NCBI GenBank assembly: GCA_025934475.1
Contig: JAICXZ010000079.1
Coordinates: 1 to 8,823 of the forward strand
Length of the DNA stretch: 8,823 nucleotides
Direction: 5' to 3'
Source: Mucilaginibacter sp.
GTDB lineage: Bacteria > Bacteroidota > Bacteroidia > Sphingobacteriales > Sphingobacteriaceae
The notes beneath the pieces were generated by a model. It worked only from the letters and a program-made list of their open reading frames with translations, had not been told where the DNA came from and did no database searches. Positions 5,522 through 8,823 of the stretch are shown here, one piece after another; within the stretch, counting starts at the first letter, position 1, and the number at the start of each line of letters is the position of its first letter. The translations under genes and the position numbers were made by a program.

Positions 5522-6643
5522 ATGAAGATTACCGAGGTTACTGATAAACGAACCCAAAAAGCCTTTCTTGATGTGGCCCGCGTTATTTATAAGGGTGACC
5601 CAAACTGGATATGCCCGTTGGATATAGATATAGCAGCAGTTTTTGACCCGGAAAAGAACAACTTTCATCAGCATGGCAAGGCCACACGCTGGATAATGAC
5701 AGACGATAACGGCAATTTAATTGGCCGGGTAGCCGCGTTTATCAACGAAAAAAAAGCCTATAACTACGAGCAACCGACCGGCGGCATGGGTTTTTTTGAA
5801 TCGATTAATGATGAAAAAGCCGCCTTCCTGCTTTTTGATACGGCTAAAAACTGGCTAAAAGCCAATGGCATGCAAGCCATGGACGGCCCAATCAATTTTG
5901 GCGAGAACGACAACTTCTGGGGTCTGCTATCAGAAGGGTTTACCCCGCCCTCCTATGGAATGAATTACAACCCGCCGTATTACAAAAAATTTTTTGACGA
6001 TTACGGCTTCAAAACCATGTATGAGCAGATCACCAATCATGTGAATGCTCATAAGCCATTCCCTGAGCGTTTTACTAAAATTGCCGAATGGGTAGCTAAG
6101 AAACCGGGGTATGAATTCAAACATTTTGAATCGTCCAAAATCGAAAAGTTTGCAGCGGATTTTATCGAAATCTATAATGACGGCTGGAAAGACTTTGAAA
6201 ACTTTGTACCTATAACCCACGCCACCATCATGGAGAGCTTCCGCAAAATGAAGCCCCTGATGGACGAAAGGCTCATCTGGTTTGCCTATGTCGACGGTGA
6301 TCCTGCATCGTTTGTGGTGATACTACCGGATGCCAACCAGATGTTCAAAGACATTAACGGTAAGCTGAACCTGATTGGAAAATTGAAATTTGTCTATCAC
6401 CGGTGGCGTGGCGTAAAGCGCATGAGGGCCATTGTGATGGGCACAAAACAGAAATATCAGAAGCACGGCCTGGAGTCGGGCATGTTTATCAAGCTCAAAG
6501 AATATATCTTGCCTTTAAAGCAATATGACGAACTGGAGCTATCCTGGGTAGGTGATTTTAACGACAAAATGATCGCTTTACACCATGCCATGGGCGGGGT
6601 GTTTGGGAAAAAACACCTAACTATGCGTTACATTTTCCAGTAG
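5522..6643 (+). CDS. Two-domain GNAT-fold protein, YghO-like
   Basis: This 373-aa cytoplasmic protein appears to hold two GNAT-like halves. The first half (about 1-165) has the strand GNLIGRVAAFIN (64-75), GGMGFFESIND (87-97), and the family stretch DGPINFGENDNFWGLL (121-136) followed by YNPPYYKKFF (149-158). The second half (about 185-373) has RLIWFAYVDGDPASFVVILP (250-269) and RAIVMGTKQKYQKHGLESGM (302-321), which sits where the acetyl-CoA pyrophosphate loop of GNAT enzymes is expected but is not a clean Q/RxxGxG/A motif. The GPxNFxxND...GLL and YNPPYY stretches are like those of the YghO family, whose substrate is not known to me. Acyl transfer is likely from the fold but not shown. The ATG lies 24 bases after a strong terminator and no clear promoter is visible, so its expression is unclear. 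It converges on the XRE gene with a 25-base gap. Confidence 0.75.
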   Translation: MKITEVTDKRTQKAFLDVARVIYKGDPNWICPLDIDIAAVFDPEKNNFHQHGKATRWIMTDDNGNLIGRVAAFINEKKAYNYEQPTGGMGFFESINDEKAAFLLFDTAKNWLKANGMQAMDGPINFGENDNFWGLLSEGFTPPSYGMNYNPPYYKKFFDDYGFKTMYEQITNHVNAHKPFPERFTKIAEWVAKKPGYEFKHFESSKIEKFAADFIEIYNDGWKDFENFVPITHATIMESFRKMKPLMDERLIWFAYVDGDPASFVVILPDANQMFKDINGKLNLIGKLKFVYHRWRGVKRMRAIVMGTKQKYQKHGLESGMFIKLKEYILPLKQYDELELSWVGDFNDKMIALHHAMGGVFGKKHLTMRYIFQ

Positions 6644-6668
6644 GTAGCCGGTAGTTGAAGCTGTGATA

Positions 6669-7010
6669 TTAGGCTGTAACTTTTGCGTGCCGGAGTTCCT
6701 CAAAAAGCTCGATCACTTTCTTCTGCAGATCGATAACTTCGGCTTCCCGGTCCATCAGCTTCTTATTAACGGTCTCCAATTCGTTAATAAATTTCTGATC
6801 CTGTTCCGAGTCATTAAACGTAAGTAATTGTACGACAGTCATGTCAAACAACACCGCGATTTGTTCCAGCCTAGATAAATTAATATCAGTTATCCCAGTT
6901 TCAATTTTTGAGAAGGCAGGAATAGAGATGTCGAGCTTTTTTGCTACATCTTCCTGGCTCCATCCTTTCTGGTGGCGGAGTAACCTGATTTTTTTACCTA
7001 ATGCTTTCAT
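6669..7010 (-). CDS. XRE-family helix-turn-helix regulator with C-terminal coiled coil
   Basis: This 113-aa protein has an N-terminal Cro/C1-type helix-turn-helix (about residues 6-61: KKIRLLRHQKGWSQEDVAKK, then the recognition helix region ISIPAFSKIETG) and a heptad-rich C-terminal helix (about 74-107: FINELETVNKKLMDREAEVI and onward), likely a dimerising coiled coil. It should bind DNA as a dimer. The upstream GTG/TTG-type extension to 7076 is rejected: the ATG at 7010 is preceded by a good Shine-Dalgarno (AAAGGACAA), unusual in this window, and begins right before the domain. A perfect 10-base palindrome at 7064-7073 in its own promoter region suggests autoregulation. It lies 84 bases downstream of mpl on the same strand. 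Target genes and signal cannot be read from sequence. Confidence 0.87.
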   Translation of the reverse strand: MKALGKKIRLLRHQKGWSQEDVAKKLDISIPAFSKIETGITDINLSRLEQIAVLFDMTVVQLLTFNDSEQDQKFINELETVNKKLMDREAEVIDLQKKVIELFEELRHAKVTA

Positions 7011-7049
7011 TTGTCCTTTTTTGTTTGGATAAGGTTTCTCAGTAGTTAA

Positions 7050-7077
7050 TAAAGTTACAAAAAATATCGATATCAAA
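7050..7077 (-). promoter_or_regulatory. Candidate XRE gene promoter
   Basis: On the minus strand TTTG (7077-7074) is followed after 16 bases by TAACTTTA (7057-7050), one base off TAnnTTTG. This would start transcription near 7046 with a 36-base leader carrying the Shine-Dalgarno. A competing exact box, TATTTTTG (7081-7074), has no well-spaced -33 partner. Confidence 0.35.
7064..7073. promoter_or_regulatory. Palindrome ATATCGATAT, possible XRE operator
   Basis: A perfect 10-base palindrome lies between the candidate -33 and -7 elements of the XRE gene, where a bound dimer would block RNA polymerase. Direct repeats AAAGTTA at 7051-7057 and 7091-7097 flank it. Operator function is inferred from position only; AT-rich palindromes of this size also arise by chance. 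Confidence 0.35.
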
Positions 7078-7094
7078 AATATTATTGTTCAAAG

Positions 7095-8450
7095 TTATAA
7101 TATTTTTACAGAAAGTGCCTTTAAATCAATGCCCCCGAAATTTCCAGAGCTCATCATCAGTAAATTTGCGTCTTTATAATCCAGCTTTTCCAGGTAATTC
7201 GTAAGTTCCTGAGGGTCGTTAAAGAACAACAAGTCATCTCTTCCGAAGGCAGTATTCACCGTTTCCGAGCCGTATGGCGACATTTTTTTCTGTTCAAACG
7301 TTTTCTTGTCTATGAAAACTATCGCTGTATCCGCTTCGTCCATCGTACCAGCATACTGCTCCAAAAACTCTTTGTTCAAACTGCTGAAGGTGTGCAATTC
7401 GATGCAAGCTACGAGCTTTCGTTCCGGAAATTGAACCCGAACGGCGTGAATTGTCGCTCTAAGTTTCGACGGAGCGTGCGCAAAGTCTTTAAAAAAGTTT
7501 GCATTTTCGTTCTTGCCAACCAACTCAAGCCGGCGGGCGGCTCCCTTGAAACTACCTATATAAGTATAAAATTCTTCCGTTCCCACACCCAGGTTCCGGC
7601 ACACCAAACGTGCTGCCTCCAGGTTCAGCAAATTGTGCTCGCCAAATACTTGCAGCGGGCATTCTTTCCCGCCAACTATAATATTAGTGACTCCATATTT
7701 AATATTATATGCGGGCAAATTGTAGGGAATTTTTTCGACTTCGGATTGATCCCCGGCTGCCACTTGTTTTACCTCACTATCAGATTCGCTGTAGATCAGC
7801 TTTCCACCCGGCCGGATGGTTTTAACAAAGAGCCTGAACTGCTCAACATAGCTATCAAACGTCGGGAACACGTTGATATGATCCCAGGCAATGCCGCTAA
7901 TGACGCCTATATCTGCCTGATACAGATGGAATTTAGGCCGACGATCAATGGGCGAAGAAAGATATTCGTCGCCCTCAATCACAATAACCGGGGCTTCTTC
8001 ACTTAGCTTAACCATCGTTTCAAAACCTTCAAGTTGGGCTCCTACCAGGTAATCAAAATCCTTGCCTGCACTCTTTAAAACATGCAGTACCATGGAAGTA
8101 ATGGTGGTTTTACCGTGGCTGCCACCAATAACTACGCGCAACTTATTTTTTGAATATTCATAAATATATTCCGGATAGGAATATATCCTGAGTTCCAGTT
8201 CCTGTGCTTTTAATAACTCAGGATTATCGGCACGGGCGTGCATGCCTAGAATAACTGCATCAATATCTTTCGTGATCTTTTCGGGGTACCATCCCTCCTT
8301 CCCGGGTCGCAAACCAAATTGTCCAAGCCGTGAAGCAGAAGGTTCGAACAAAACATCATCTGAACCGGTTACCTGGTATCCTTTTTTTGCAAGCGCGATA
8401 GCCAGGTTGTGCATAGCGCTGCCACCAATGGCAATAAAATGTATCCTCAT
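7095..8450 (-). CDS. mpl: UDP-N-acetylmuramate:tripeptide ligase (Mpl), murein recycling
   Basis: Mpl joins recycled L-Ala-gamma-D-Glu-meso-diaminopimelate to UDP-N-acetylmuramate with ATP, in the cytoplasm, bypassing MurC, MurD and MurE. The protein is 451 aa, close to the family norm. The N-terminal Rossmann domain has HFIAIGGSAMHNLA (4-17). The central ATPase domain has GGSHGKTT (109-116), EGDEY (159-163) and AWDHINVF (188-195). Next come FGEHNLLN (269-276) and GAARRLE (303-309). The C-terminal domain has DFAHAPSK (322-329) where MurC has a DxxHHP-type motif, ELHTFSSLN (351-359) and SSGNFGG (434-440). MurC is the main alternative, but the DFAHAPSK and HTFSSLN stretches and the length favour Mpl. 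A TTG at 8453 is in frame, but the ATG at 8450 is the better start. The Usp gene ends 53 bases upstream on the same strand, so the two may share a transcript. Confidence 0.88.
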   Translation of the reverse strand: MRIHFIAIGGSAMHNLAIALAKKGYQVTGSDDVLFEPSASRLGQFGLRPGKEGWYPEKITKDIDAVILGMHARADNPELLKAQELELRIYSYPEYIYEYSKNKLRVVIGGSHGKTTITSMVLHVLKSAGKDFDYLVGAQLEGFETMVKLSEEAPVIVIEGDEYLSSPIDRRPKFHLYQADIGVISGIAWDHINVFPTFDSYVEQFRLFVKTIRPGGKLIYSESDSEVKQVAAGDQSEVEKIPYNLPAYNIKYGVTNIIVGGKECPLQVFGEHNLLNLEAARLVCRNLGVGTEEFYTYIGSFKGAARRLELVGKNENANFFKDFAHAPSKLRATIHAVRVQFPERKLVACIELHTFSSLNKEFLEQYAGTMDEADTAIVFIDKKTFEQKKMSPYGSETVNTAFGRDDLLFFNDPQELTNYLEKLDYKDANLLMMSSGNFGGIDLKALSVKIL

Positions 8451-8465
8451 CAAAATCTAAGCTGC

Positions 8466-8498
8466 CACAAAGAAACGCAAATCCGGCTGTTTTGGCAA
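8466..8498 (-). promoter_or_regulatory. Weak candidate mpl promoter
   Basis: In the 53-base usp-mpl gap the minus strand has TTTG, a 20-base spacer, and TTTCTTTG, one base off TAnnTTTG, about 20 bases before the ATG at 8450. The spacing is good but the -7 box lacks its A, so mpl may instead be read through from the usp gene. Confidence 0.22.
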
Positions 8499-8503
8499 AG
8501 CTC

Positions 8504-8823
8504 TTATTTCAACAATAGCACCGGGATAGCCGAATGTACGGTTAATTCGCTGGAAACACTATTATGCAACAGCGACTGGAAGAAACTATACTTATGCGGC
8601 AAAGCTATAACCATTTCGGCTTTATGTTTTTTGGCGAAGTCGAGGATGCCGTTGATCACGTCATCCGATTCGTTGTAGAAATATTTAGGGTGATATTCCT
8701 TCAGCATTTTGTGCAGAACTGATTCTTCGGCCAGTTGCTGCGGATCGGCATTCTTGTGTTTAGCCTGCCTGTCTATATTAACAACAAAAAGCTCGACATC
8801 ATGCCGCTCCAGTAAATTCCGCA
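8504..8823 (-). CDS. Universal stress protein, C-terminal part, cut by window edge
   Basis: One hundred and five codons and a stop are visible; the N-terminus lies beyond base 8823. The fragment reads as the second half of a UspA domain: strand VELFVVNID, then DDVINGILDFAKKHKAEMVI, then HSAIPVLLLK, the usual last strand. In ATP-binding Usp proteins the segment between the last two strands has a GxxG...GS pattern; here it is ALPHKYSFFQSLLHNSVSSE, with the glycines missing, so nucleotide binding by this domain is unlikely. Many Bacteroidota Usp proteins have two tandem domains of about 270-290 aa in all, and this would be the second, though that cannot be checked here. It is expected to be cytoplasmic and to act in stress survival. 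mpl follows after 53 bases on the same strand. Confidence 0.82.
   Translation of the reverse strand, partial: RNLLERHDVELFVVNIDRQAKHKNADPQQLAEESVLHKMLKEYHPKYFYNESDDVINGILDFAKKHKAEMVIALPHKYSFFQSLLHNSVSSELTVHSAIPVLLLK

Noticed and set aside
7011..7076. N-terminal extension of the XRE regulator
   Set aside because: The Shine-Dalgarno AAAGGACAA right before the ATG at 7010 and the domain boundary both support the shorter protein; the extension covers the promoter and palindrome.
7392..8006. 204-codon plus-strand frame opposite mpl
   Set aside because: It is a shadow of mpl, which has many conserved motifs on the other strand; the product resembles no family.

Overview
The window looks like chromosomal DNA from a Bacteroidota bacterium, most likely of the family Sphingobacteriaceae (Mucilaginibacter/Pedobacter type). 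This rests on moderate GC content, starts that mostly lack Shine-Dalgarno sequences, several TAnnTTTG-type -7 promoter boxes, and a Bacteroidota-style Mpl ligase, double-GNAT protein and universal stress protein. The taxonomic call is inference from protein character, not from a database match.

Layout. A small lipoprotein gene runs off the left edge on the minus strand (1-136) and is divergent from a twin-domain ABC ATPase of the ModF/PhrA kind (251-1762, plus). That gene's stop codon abuts the stop codon of a convergent, membrane-anchored family 2 glycosyltransferase (1763-2902, minus). A divergent intergenic region then leads to mqnC of the futalosine menaquinone pathway (3037-4161, plus), which may have an almost leaderless promoter. 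Next comes a 382-bp AT-rich gap (4162-4543) with a good -7 box, a GC-rich hairpin, a possible 35-aa ORF and several small inverted repeats. It is followed by scpB (4544-5104), a small protein with separated positive and negative halves (5234-5431), a strong intrinsic terminator (5466-5497), and a two-domain GNAT-like protein (5522-6643), all on the plus strand. The right end is minus-strand: an XRE regulator (6669-7010), mpl (7095-8450) and the C-terminal part of a universal stress protein (8504-8823, cut by the edge).

The genes are mostly housekeeping or conserved accessory genes: menaquinone synthesis (mqnC), chromosome segregation (scpB), murein recycling (mpl), stress response (Usp) and cell-envelope glycosylation (GT2). 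Strands alternate often and most genes seem to be transcribed singly or in pairs, so I do not see a clear multi-gene defence or biosynthetic system. No tRNA, rRNA, insertion sequence, phage gene or CRISPR array was seen. The parts least explained by known families are the 4162-4543 region, the charge-split 65-aa protein and the palindrome in front of the XRE regulator.
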